Source of the DNA: an uncultured Exiguobacterium sp.
Lineage (GTDB): Bacteria; Bacillota; Bacilli; Exiguobacteriales; Exiguobacteriaceae
Direction of reading: 5' to 3'
NCBI GenBank assembly: GCA_913775715.1
Contig: CAJYMC010000009.1
Coordinates: 124,001 to 188,000, forward strand
Length of the DNA stretch: 64,000 nt
Shown: piece by piece, positions 54,865 through 62,952 of the stretch
How the letters are laid out: each line of letters begins with the position of its first letter
Numbering within the stretch: position 1 is the first letter of the stretch
The notes under the pieces: generated by a model
The model's database searches: none
The model's input: the letters and a program-made list of their open reading frames with translations, nothing else
What the model was told of the DNA's origin: nothing
Translations under genes and position numbers: made by a program

Positions 54865-55362
54865 TTAGAAACGATACCACATCAGTTCTTCATCATGATA
54901 GGTATCATCGATTTTCAGCGCCCGTGGTTCGATCGCGTATGATTCAAAACTAAGCGACCGATAGAGGGCTTTAGCGGCTTCATTCGTCCGGACGACCGAG
55001 AGATGAACCTGCTCGATCCAAGGACGTTCCTGTAATGCTTGTAATGCCTCTTGTACCAATTGCCGTCCAATCTGTTGTTTTCGGACGCGTGGCGTGACGT
55101 ACATCGCAAATAAATCGGCTCGATGTCGCATCTTGAACGGCTCGGAGCAGACGATGGTGACGACACCAACGAGTTCTCCTTCATGAAACGCACCGAACGT
55201 CGCTGCTTGTTCGTTCTGAAAGCGCATAGCATATTGCTCGATCGGTCGATCTTTTTCCACTTCATAATCGGACCCGAACGCTTCCGGATGATTTTGCAAC
55301 GCTTCTAATCGCAACGCTTTATAGAGTACTGCATCTTCTGCATTCAATTGACGTATTTCCAA
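54865..55362 (-). CDS. GNAT-family N-acetyltransferase
   Basis: This 165-residue protein has the GNAT acetyl-CoA motif (TPRVRKQQIGRQLVQEALQAL, near residue 95-115) and the later motif NEAAKALYRSLSF. The substrate is unknown. The open frame begins at a GTG inside GGAGG, which is too close; the TTG at 55362, seven bases after GGAGG, is the better start. Confidence 0.85.
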   Translation of the reverse strand: MEIRQLNAEDAVLYKALRLEALQNHPEAFGSDYEVEKDRPIEQYAMRFQNEQAATFGAFHEGELVGVVTIVCSEPFKMRHRADLFAMYVTPRVRKQQIGRQLVQEALQALQERPWIEQVHLSVVRTNEAAKALYRSLSFESYAIEPRALKIDDTYHDEELMWYRF

Positions 55363-55404
55363 ATGCTCCACCTCCTGCCTTTAGTGTAAAACAGATCGCC
55401 TCAT

Positions 55405-55436
55405 GAAAAAGAGGACGACATCGTGAAATATCGTCC
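55405..55436 (-). terminator. terminator after the CAP-domain gene
   Basis: A 9-bp stem with one wobble pair (55413-55421 with 55428-55436) is followed by CTCTTTTTC on the minus strand. Confidence 0.85.
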
Positions 55437-55449
55437 CCCATTCTTCTAT

Positions 55450-56328
55450 TTAAGGCGTCCGGAAATTAATCGTGAAGTATGGCGCATTACTTCGGAATGC
55501 CACACCGACATCTGCTTGCTTGTACTCTTTTTTCAGAATGTTTTCCCGGTGCCCTTTTGAATTCATTAAGCCCCAATGTGATGCAAAGACATTTGGATAG
55601 CCCATTGATAGATTTTCACCAGCATAGCTGAACGTAATACCTTCACGCTTCATTCGGTCAAACGGATCACGTCCTTGCGGATCTGTATGCGAGAAGAAGT
55701 TGTTCTTCGCCATATTTTCGCTATGCCCGCGTGTCACTGGCTTTAATGCCGTATACGGAGCTAACGGATTCAACTTATAGTCAGCCCGTTCCCAATTCAT
55801 CAAACGAAGCATCAATTTTTCATCTGTTGTACGTAAAGCATTCGAAGCGGTACCGTAGAAACCTTTTTTCTTTGCTTCAACGTCTTTTGGAATTGCAAGT
55901 GTCGCTTTGACCTTATTGCCATCATGTTGGTCGAAGAAATAGGTGACGTAATTCCCCTTCTTCTCATAGACGGCTGCATGATCCAGATTCAACATGTAGT
56001 TCGTGTTGCCTTTACGGTAGGACTTCACTGCGGTCCACCCTTTTTTCTTCAGCGACGATTCAGTATCCTTGTTCAAGACCGCCCCTTGCGTCGTTATACC
56101 ATTTTTAAATCGGTACTTCCCATACTCTTTCCCGTCTTTCGTCAACGAAACGAATTCCTCACTCGCAGTTCGCCTGACTTCCCAGTCATAACCTGGGTAT
56201 TCACTGCTGTATCGATCAATCAGCTTGCCACCGCTTTTCGGATAATCGGCTTCTGCTTGTTCCATTGGAATGTTCTCGTAGCCGAAAAAAGCTACTGCTG
56301 CTACTCCGATGATCAACCATTTTTTCAT
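55450..56328 (-). CDS. CAP-domain (SCP-like) secreted protein
   Basis: This 292-residue protein has an N-terminal hydrophobic segment (about 3-17), a CAP-associated N-terminal domain (about 35-155) and a C-terminal CAP domain (about 165-292; HSENMAKNNFFSHTDPQGRDPF, GENLSMGY, SKGHRENIL). It resembles Bacillus YkwD-type proteins, whose function is not firmly known. AAAGGAGG lies 12 bases before the ATG, rather far. Confidence 0.88.
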   Translation of the reverse strand: MKKWLIIGVAAVAFFGYENIPMEQAEADYPKSGGKLIDRYSSEYPGYDWEVRRTASEEFVSLTKDGKEYGKYRFKNGITTQGAVLNKDTESSLKKKGWTAVKSYRKGNTNYMLNLDHAAVYEKKGNYVTYFFDQHDGNKVKATLAIPKDVEAKKKGFYGTASNALRTTDEKLMLRLMNWERADYKLNPLAPYTALKPVTRGHSENMAKNNFFSHTDPQGRDPFDRMKREGITFSYAGENLSMGYPNVFASHWGLMNSKGHRENILKKEYKQADVGVAFRSNAPYFTINFRTP

Positions 56329-56446
56329 GTCTTCGTTTCGCCTCCTTTAATCATTACCTTTATTTTAAAAGAAAATGATTCTTCCGAACAGTTATTGGCT
56401 CTTAATTGTTAAAATCACATCTTACGTCCACAAATTCGACACATTT

Positions 56447-56464
56447 TATGAGAACGTTCTCATA
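56447..56464. promoter_or_regulatory. 18-bp perfect palindrome
   Basis: TATGAGAACGTTCTCATA reads the same on both strands. It lies in the 348-base gap before the small membrane-protein gene and about 120 bases upstream of the CAP gene on its strand. It may be a repressor operator; it is not the LexA pattern, which has GAAC and GTTC four bases apart. Confidence 0.45.
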
Positions 56465-56477
56465 TTAGTAAAATGCT

Positions 56478-56654
56478 TTAGTGATGAGGATTCTTAAAAG
56501 TATTTAGTACATATTCTAAACCATCTTCCCCTTTTCTTAAAATGTGTGAACATTCTTTTATTTCGTCATTCAAGATTTTTGATTGCTCTCGGAATTCCTA
56601 CTCGGTATCATTAGAATTCGTAAGCCAAACTTTCAATGCTTTTCCAAATAACAT
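56478..56654 (-). pseudogene. broken small reading frame with an internal TAG
   Basis: From ATG at 56654 the frame reads MLFGKALKVWLTNSNDTE, then TAG (56598-56600), then continues for 39 codons (ending LEYVLNTFKNPHH) to TAA at 56478-56480. No other stop occurs, the base composition is codon-like, and the AT content is above that of neighbours. No ribosome binding site precedes the ATG. I do not recognise the product. It may be a decayed small gene or the end of a longer lost one. Confidence 0.45.
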
Positions 56655-56676
56655 AATGAAATGAAGGAGTTGACCT

Positions 56677-57033
56677 ATGGTTTTACTGTATTTCATTTAT
56701 GAGTCCATCGCCTTTTTACCAATTCAGCAATACTTATTTTCTGGATGGATGATTCTCGTAGCTTTGACCGTATCGTTTAGTTTAGCTAATGCGCACGAAG
56801 ATGTCCGATTGAATCAACGCCTCGGTTTCGAATTACTTGTTCCCGGTTCTGGAATGCTACTTTCTAAAAAATTCATTCCCGGTCTTGCTATCATTCTATT
56901 TTTGATCTTGATCCACTTCACGTATATGTTCCGCGTCATCCCTCTCCCTATTGCTTTAATCTCAACACTCTCGATTAGCATGCTTTCTCTTTTCTCACTC
57001 TTTTTACCGTCACGCAAAAAAGCGGACCATTAA
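56677..57033 (+). CDS. small membrane protein of unknown function
   Basis: This 118-residue protein has about four hydrophobic helices (about 3-18, 22-38, 67-86 and 88-110) separated by a short polar stretch (NAHEDVRLNQRLGFELL). I do not recognise it. GAAGGAGTTGACCT precedes the ATG. The stop codon lies inside the loop of the following terminator. Confidence 0.7.
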   Translation: MVLLYFIYESIAFLPIQQYLFSGWMILVALTVSFSLANAHEDVRLNQRLGFELLVPGSGMLLSKKFIPGLAIILFLILIHFTYMFRVIPLPIALISTLSISMLSLFSLFLPSRKKADH

Positions 57034-57043
57034 GTCCGCTTTT
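57018..57043. terminator. bidirectional terminator between convergent genes
   Basis: A perfect 10-bp stem (57018-57027 with 57034-57043) with a 6-nt loop that holds the stop codon of the small membrane-protein gene. The T run is longer on the minus strand, for the nuclease gene. Confidence 0.88.
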
Positions 57044-57061
57044 CATCATAATACCGTTCAA

Positions 57062-59812
57062 TTACTGATATTTTTTAGTCTCTTTTAATTGGCATAGGTT
57101 AACAAGCTCTAACCAAATCGTTTTTCCTTTTTTCGTCTTCACTTGAATATATGGTCGGTCTTGCGATACACGTAGTGCGAGTAACTCACCTTGTTGCTCT
57201 CCAGTTGTTCCGCTCGCTTTTAGCCAATGACGACCTAATTTCCATTCGAGGAAAATGTGTTTTCCTTTTTGGACAGCACGCCATTTTCCGATTTCTGCGA
57301 TGCCTTTAACCGGCACGGCTGTCTCTGCACCTTGAATCGAGATGATCGCCGGATCGTGGTCACTCGCGCTACCATCTGCTTCCATATACTCCGAGTTGAT
57401 GTTGACAATATCAGAAGACGTATAACGTTTTAAGTTATTCGAGATCAAGATATGATCAAGCACCTGAGCATTTCCGTTATAGACGTAAGAGTAACGCTCG
57501 GATTCTGGAAGATCGTCGACTGTGTTCCAGAGGTTTTTCCCTTTCAGGATATTTAACGTTTCTGAGAACTGGAAGTCATTGAGGTCACCGAGGACGACGA
57601 CATTCGAGTCTTTGACTTCCGTCTTCAACTCAGAGACGAAGTTTTGGACGATGTTCGCAATCGCATGACGCTGGACTTCACTCTTACGCACGACCGGTTG
57701 GTTTTTACCGAAGTCTGCTCCATCGCCACCTTTAGAGTTGAAGTGGTTGACGATGACATGGTACGAATCACCGTTGAAGAGGAATTCCGCGACGAGTGGT
57801 TTCCGTGAACTGGCAAAGTTCGGATCCGTCGGTTGAATACGACCTGGGTTTTTCGTCAGCTTGCCGTTTTCGACTGCAACAGCTTCCGTTGCGCCACCTT
57901 TTTCTCCTGGTGCGAGTGATACACGTGCTGGATTGTAAAGGAATCCGACACGGATGTTTCCGCCCGGCTGTCCACCGTCCTTCTTGTCTTCTGGTGCAAT
58001 GTCCGTATAGGCATACCGGACACCTGTTTTCGCTTCGATTGCTGCAATCAATGTCTCGAATGATTTCGAAGCGTCGACTGTTCCGCTATCTGTTGCACCA
58101 TCGTTATCCTGCATCTCTGTCAAACCGACGATGTCCGGCGTTTTCAGGAATGTCGCGATGCCTTCTGAGACACGATCGACTTTTCCAGCATCCGCTGTTG
58201 AGGCGAAGTTCTCGACGTTGTACGAAGCGACAGTCAATCGTGATTTACCTGTTTCGATGTTCGTCGGTTGACGATCCGCTTCGCGCGTGACGAGTTTCGG
58301 AAGGTCCGCTGCTTTGGCGAGTACTTTGTATGCCGAATAGTTATAGCTCATGACGCCTTCGATTGTTCCATCAAATGTATCACCAGCTTTCGCCCGGTAT
58401 GACGAACTGCCCATTTCGACAAAGAGACGCTCTGGGTTGACGTTGTCCTTCGTCAGGATTGGTGTGCCACGTTTTGTGTAGACCTTGTTTGCGTCTGTTT
58501 GTGTCCGAACTGGGATCGTTCGGTTTGCTTGCGGTCCGGTGACGATCGCGTTCGGTAAAGCAACACGCATGCCTTCTAAGCTTTCGTATAAATCGATCGC
58601 ATCTTCTTTTGGATCAAACTGCGCGAAGGAATCATTGTCGACGACTTGTGTCGGAATCAAGACCCCTTTATCACCAAGAACGATACTTGCTGGTAAGCCT
58701 TCATTAAGCGCACCTTTCACGAGATTGACCGTACTGATTTCCGTGACAGCAAGGTCTGTATCTGCTTTATCGCTGTATCCACCAAGCAACCACTCTTTGA
58801 CATATCCTGTCGTCGCGACCTTTTGTCCAACGGCAGCACCATGGTTTTTCGCGTAGACGAGAATCCCTTCTGATGTCCGGCTGTCATTATCCGGATTCGG
58901 ATCCTGCATGTAGAAGTTGTTCGCATCGACGACATACGTGACGACACCTGTCGTCCGGACGAGCTGGTCTGCATAAGGCGACGTATGCGCAACGCCTTGA
59001 ATGCTGCTGATTTTCGTGATTGGTGGTGCGATATAGTACTTGAATGTCGAGACAGCTGACGTTTTACCATCCTTGACGGCAACCGCTTGAATCGTCACTT
59101 CGTCGTTGATCGTGATCGGTGACGTGTACACTGGACTGTCGACAGTTGGTGTCGAACCATCGACCGTATAATAGATTGTTCCTTCACCTGACAATGTCAC
59201 TTGATCCCCACGCTCGACTTCACCGACTGGAGTAGCCGTTGGTGCTGCGAGAACATCGCCCGCTTCTGTCTGATGGCTTCCGAGATTCGTCAGTGTATCA
59301 ACCGGGAAGCTTGTCCACTGTGATGGTTCGTACGTTTTAGCACCAGACGTGACGCCCGCATTCCGAACGAGTGTCGTATCTTTTGCGAAATCAGCTGACG
59401 AACCGATTGGTCCAATGATATCAAGGACGACATCGCCCTTTTTCAATGCAACCGGATCATTTCCGTTGAAGTTCAATGATCCCGTCGTCAATTGTGCTTT
59501 TGCTTTGATGTCCGCATTCGCACTCGAGTTCGCGATGACGAACGTCTTCCCTGGATCCACTTTCCCCGAAAGTGTGATTTTCGCTTCTGACGGTCCACCG
59601 TTCGTGTATTGAACAAGAGTATAGTCTGCTAAATCAATAATTTGCCCCGACCCATTGTATAGCTCGATTGCCTTGTTATTACTTGTTCCTTCTATGTATT
59701 CAGACAAGATGACGCCTTCGCCTTCTGCCCCGACAAGACCCGCTTGTGGAAGGATTCCTGCTGTTAATACTCCGGCCAATGCCCACTTTCCAAACGTACT
59801 GCCGTATTTCAT
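57062..59812 (-). CDS. large secreted multidomain nuclease
   Basis: This 916-residue protein has a signal peptide (about 1-28), a lamin-tail domain (about 32-150; LSEYIEGTSNNKAIELYNG), a chitobiase-type beta-sandwich (about 185-255; YYTVDGSTPT), an OB-like region (about 270-460), an endonuclease/exonuclease/phosphatase domain (about 525-825) and an 80-residue tail. The catalytic motifs SYNVENF, LTEMQDND, GDLNDF and SDHDPAI are present. It should degrade extracellular DNA or RNA. There is no sortase signal. The start at 59812 is supported by AGGGGG upstream; ten codons in the longer frame are unlikely. Confidence 0.92.
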   Translation of the reverse strand: MKYGSTFGKWALAGVLTAGILPQAGLVGAEGEGVILSEYIEGTSNNKAIELYNGSGQIIDLADYTLVQYTNGGPSEAKITLSGKVDPGKTFVIANSSANADIKAKAQLTTGSLNFNGNDPVALKKGDVVLDIIGPIGSSADFAKDTTLVRNAGVTSGAKTYEPSQWTSFPVDTLTNLGSHQTEAGDVLAAPTATPVGEVERGDQVTLSGEGTIYYTVDGSTPTVDSPVYTSPITINDEVTIQAVAVKDGKTSAVSTFKYYIAPPITKISSIQGVAHTSPYADQLVRTTGVVTYVVDANNFYMQDPNPDNDSRTSEGILVYAKNHGAAVGQKVATTGYVKEWLLGGYSDKADTDLAVTEISTVNLVKGALNEGLPASIVLGDKGVLIPTQVVDNDSFAQFDPKEDAIDLYESLEGMRVALPNAIVTGPQANRTIPVRTQTDANKVYTKRGTPILTKDNVNPERLFVEMGSSSYRAKAGDTFDGTIEGVMSYNYSAYKVLAKAADLPKLVTREADRQPTNIETGKSRLTVASYNVENFASTADAGKVDRVSEGIATFLKTPDIVGLTEMQDNDGATDSGTVDASKSFETLIAAIEAKTGVRYAYTDIAPEDKKDGGQPGGNIRVGFLYNPARVSLAPGEKGGATEAVAVENGKLTKNPGRIQPTDPNFASSRKPLVAEFLFNGDSYHVIVNHFNSKGGDGADFGKNQPVVRKSEVQRHAIANIVQNFVSELKTEVKDSNVVVLGDLNDFQFSETLNILKGKNLWNTVDDLPESERYSYVYNGNAQVLDHILISNNLKRYTSSDIVNINSEYMEADGSASDHDPAIISIQGAETAVPVKGIAEIGKWRAVQKGKHIFLEWKLGRHWLKASGTTGEQQGELLALRVSQDRPYIQVKTKKGKTIWLELVNLCQLKETKKYQ

Positions 59813-59888
59813 GATGAGACCCCCTATTGAATTTTCTGACACTTCTTCATAATATCAGATTATATTCTCAATAGTGTATATTTTTCGT

Positions 59889-59929
59889 AAAAAAAGATAC
59901 CATCCTTCGTAAATGAAAGAAATGGTATC
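59889..59929 (-). terminator. terminator after the small YdaT-like gene
   Basis: An 8-bp stem (59896-59903 with 59922-59929) with an 18-nt loop is followed by seven T on the minus strand. Confidence 0.75.
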
Positions 59930-59941
59930 GCTTACAAATAT

Positions 59942-60121
59942 TCAATGTTCGTCTTTGTGACTTTCGTACCATTTTTCAGCTTGCGATGTCGCGATCGGAA
60001 TGGCGCGTCCCTCTTCATAGCCGTCTTTTAATAAAGCGTTCGCGATCTCGATCGCTTTCTTTCGAAGCGGCGGATCAAAGTTCTTGAATGACTCCGGATA
60101 GTCGTTCTCATTCCATGGCAT
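59942..60121 (-). CDS. small YdaT-like protein
   Basis: This 59-residue protein (MPWNENDYPESFKNF at the start, RKKAIEIANALLKDGYEEG, then AIPIATSQAEKWYESH) resembles the N-terminal part of Bacillus YdaT and similar small stress-induced proteins of unknown function. The open frame extends 28 codons upstream; GGGGGTGACGAC before the ATG at 60121 decides the start. Its leader is unusually long and structured. Confidence 0.8.
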   Translation of the reverse strand: MPWNENDYPESFKNFDPPLRKKAIEIANALLKDGYEEGRAIPIATSQAEKWYESHKDEH

Positions 60122-60157
60122 GTCGTCACCCCCTTCTTTCAGCATTACCCGAAAAAA

Positions 60158-60607
60158 GGCACAAAAAAAACGCCTCATCAGCGTGTCGTTGTTTTTGGTT
60201 GTCATGAGAATCGAGGATTACAGGTGATCAAAACACCTGAAACGACGAAAGCCCTACCTCTCTTTCGTTGTTACGGCTCCTTGGCCGCGCCAGCTGAATC
60301 AAGCATTTTAGCAAGAATCGTGATGCGTCTGCAACGGACGCATGATACTGGGATTTTTAGAAATAGCTCGGGAATGAGCGGAAAAGTATCGATTGGAAGG
60401 TTTATCTTGCTGGGTCAACTTCTCCTCGTAGTATGAAGAAGGACAAAATAAAAGCGATGACTTATGTCTGACTCATTTGTCAGTAGCGGTCTAAAAATCC
60501 TGACCTGTCGATTTAATTGTATGATATGGATTGAAGATTCTCACATGAGTGATCATCCCCGATTCATGACTTATAATAATCTATCACACTTTTATTTATA
60601 AAGTCAA
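60158..60607 (-). ncRNA. long structured leader or independent RNA
   Basis: This 600-base gap (60122-60721) holds no convincing gene. On the minus strand TTGACT (60602-60607), 18 bases and TAGATT (60578-60583, extended TGn form) make a promoter. Downstream come hairpins at 60323-60343 (ATGCGTC arms), 60245-60268 (ACGAAAG/CTTTCGT), 60221-60239 (CAGGTG/CACCTG) and 60274-60287 (CGGC/GCCG), and a run of eight T near 60164-60171. It could be the leader of the small gene at 59942-60121 or a separate RNA. No known family matches by eye. Confidence 0.4.
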
Positions 60608-60721
60608 TCTTTCTTTTTAAAAATCGTTTTTGTTCATGTTGGAATCTGAGTTGCAACTACCATCAAAGCCGAGTATCGTGAAGAGGACTCATTACTATAG
60701 AAGAAACGAGGGAAATCCATC

Positions 60722-62752
60722 ATGTCGAATCGACTTATCCATGAAACGAGTCCCTACCTATTGCAACACGCTCATCAGCCTGTCGATTGGTACCCGTGGG
60801 GCGAAGACGCCTTTACTGCCGCACGGGAGACTGGCAAGCCAATCTTTTTATCAATTGGTTATTCGACGTGCCATTGGTGCCATGTGTTGTCTCACGAAAG
60901 CTTCGAGGATGAAGAAACGGCACACCTCTTAAACGAACGCTTCATCGCAATCAAAGTCGACCGGGAAGAACGTCCTGACATCGACCACTTGTACATGACA
61001 GCGGCTCAAGTCATGAACGGACAAGGTGGCTGGCCGCTAAGTGTCTTCATGACAGCGGATCAGCAACCGTTTTATATCGGGACGTATTTTCCGAAAACGC
61101 CTCAATTCAATCGACCAAGTTTTCGTCAGGTGACACTCCAACTCAGCGAACAATTCCGGCGTTCACCAGATAAAATCGCCCAAGTCGGTCAGAACATGTC
61201 ACAGACGCTCCGCGACGTATTGCAGCCTGCGACGTCTACCCGTGCTTGGGATGAATCCATCATTCACGACACCTTTGATCAAGCGATGCGACAATTTGAC
61301 CGTCAACACGGTGGATTCGGAGAAGCACCGAAATTTCCGTCGCCTGCCCTGCTCCGTTTCTTACTCGATTATTATCAGTTCACAGAAGACGAGACAGCGC
61401 TCCACATGGTCATGCGATCGCTAATCGCGATGCGTGACGGCGGGATGACGGATCAAGTCGGCTACGGATTGTTTCGTTACACGGTCGATGCCAAATGGGA
61501 AATTCCTCATTTCGAGAAGATGCTGTACGACAATGCTTGGTTCGCGACAGTATGCATCGAAACCTACCAAGCATCTGGTCAGACTCGCTTCCGTCGCTAC
61601 GCGGAAGAAGTACTGACATTCGTAGAACAGGAGCTGACCGCACCGGACGGCACCTTCTATGCCGCACTGGATGCGGATAGTGAAGGGGGCGAGGGACATT
61701 TTTATACGTTCACGGCAGCTGAACTGACTGACTTGCTCGGACCAGACGCACTGTTCCCGCGCTTCTACCACGCTTCACCATCAGGAAATTTCGAAGGACG
61801 AAACGTCTTTTACCGGACGGGACGAACACTTGAGGCATTCGCACGTTCTGTTCACTTGTCGCCTGCTGAAACAGCGGTGCAACTCGAACGTGAGCGCCAG
61901 CTTCTCCTTCGTGCGCGAAATGAACGTTCGCGTCCATTTCGCGATGATAAACGGTTGACCTCATGGAACGCGATGATGATCTCGACGTTCGCTAAAGCCG
62001 GTCGTGTCTTTGGTGAACCGCATTATACACGTGTTGCCACGCGTGCGATGACCTCACTCGAACGATTCGTTCGTACTGAACAACACCTTGCTGTTCATTA
62101 CCGAGATGGACGAGCGACTGGTCACGGTTTCCTTGATGACTATGCGTACTTGATCGATGCACATCTTGAATTATTTCAGTCCACACACCACGCTCTCCAT
62201 TTAAAGGAAGCTTTAGCATTCGCAGACGTGTTGCAAGATCAATTCCAAACAGCAGATGGTTATTTTTATCTGACCTCGTCCCGCTCCGATGAGCTACTCG
62301 TTCGTCCACTCGATCTGTATGATGGGGTCACACCGGCCGGAAATAGCGTTGCCTTGAACGCCTTCTTCACGCTCAGTCGCCTCACCGGGCGTCTCGTTTA
62401 TCAGGAAAGTGCCGAACGGGCGCTCACAGCTTTAATCGAAGAAGTCGAGCAACAACCAACCGGATTCGCCTCACTTGTCAGTACCTTTACCTACCGGCAG
62501 ATGGAACCGAAGGAATTGATTATCTTGATTCCGGAAGGCGTAGACATCCCGCTCGAAATCAAGCAACTGCAACAGTTACGGTTACCGGAAGTTGCGTTGT
62601 TGATCGGTAAGAAAGGTGAGCTGATGCCGCACGTCCCTCTCCTCGCGGAATATCCAGAACCAGACGAGCCAACGGCGTATTTCTGTCATGATTTTGCTTG
62701 TGAACGCCCGACGACGAATTTAACAGAAATCCTCGCACGTCTCAATATCTGA
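60722..62752 (+). CDS. YyaL-like thioredoxin-domain protein (DUF255)
   Basis: This 676-residue protein has an N-terminal thioredoxin-like domain (about 1-165; [19 protein letters not shown] and the CxxC motif C50-H-W-C53) and a C-terminal alpha/alpha toroid like GlcNAc 2-epimerases (about 190-670; [22 protein letters not shown]). The family (YyaL, SPATA20) is widespread; its reaction is not established. GAGGGAAATCCATC precedes the ATG. Confidence 0.92.
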   Translation: MSNRLIHETSPYLLQHAHQPVDWYPWGEDAFTAARETGKPIFLSIGYSTCHWCHVLSHESFEDEETAHLLNERFIAIKVDREERPDIDHLYMTAAQVMNGQGGWPLSVFMTADQQPFYIGTYFPKTPQFNRPSFRQVTLQLSEQFRRSPDKIAQVGQNMSQTLRDVLQPATSTRAWDESIIHDTFDQAMRQFDRQHGGFGEAPKFPSPALLRFLLDYYQFTEDETALHMVMRSLIAMRDGGMTDQVGYGLFRYTVDAKWEIPHFEKMLYDNAWFATVCIETYQASGQTRFRRYAEEVLTFVEQELTAPDGTFYAALDADSEGGEGHFYTFTAAELTDLLGPDALFPRFYHASPSGNFEGRNVFYRTGRTLEAFARSVHLSPAETAVQLERERQLLLRARNERSRPFRDDKRLTSWNAMMISTFAKAGRVFGEPHYTRVATRAMTSLERFVRTEQHLAVHYRDGRATGHGFLDDYAYLIDAHLELFQSTHHALHLKEALAFADVLQDQFQTADGYFYLTSSRSDELLVRPLDLYDGVTPAGNSVALNAFFTLSRLTGRLVYQESAERALTALIEEVEQQPTGFASLVSTFTYRQMEPKELIILIPEGVDIPLEIKQLQQLRLPEVALLIGKKGELMPHVPLLAEYPEPDEPTAYFCHDFACERPTTNLTEILARLNI

Positions 62753-62759
62753 CCCTATT

Positions 62760-62790
62760 CCCTCTTGTTTAAAAAAACAGGAGGGTTTTT
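62760..62790 (+). terminator. terminator after the YyaL-like gene
   Basis: An 11-bp stem with one wobble pair (62760-62770 with 62775-62785) is followed by five T. Confidence 0.9.
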
Positions 62791-62842
62791 CAAAAAACCA
62801 GACCCCTTTTTTCAAAAAAATCCAATATTTTCTTCATAAAAA

Positions 62843-62850
62843 TCCGATAT
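62843..62850 (+). promoter_or_regulatory. possible sigma-D-type -10 element before the SH3-repeat gene
   Basis: TCCGATAT differs by one base from the motility/autolysin sigma factor -10 GCCGATAT. A clear TAAA is not found 15 bases upstream. Sigma-D control would suit an autolysin-like surface protein. Confidence 0.3.
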
Positions 62851-62952
62851 GGTCGATAGTAGGAATAGGCATAAGTACGTACACCTTAGACTAGACATCC
62901 TAGAAGCCGATTCCGTCCGCTTGGACGAATATCTACTAGGAGGAAAGATACT

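Noticed and set aside
56447-56464. LexA/DinR box
   Set aside because: The Bacillales LexA box has GAAC and GTTC separated by four bases; here they abut.
60224-60436. 70-codon open frame on the plus strand in the long gap
   Set aside because: No ribosome binding site, no recognisable protein pattern, and it lies across hairpins of the likely minus-strand RNA.
60158-60607. c-di-AMP (ydaO) riboswitch, T-box, RNase P, SRP RNA, 6S RNA or tmRNA
   Set aside because: I compared remembered conserved stretches of each on both strands and found no convincing match.
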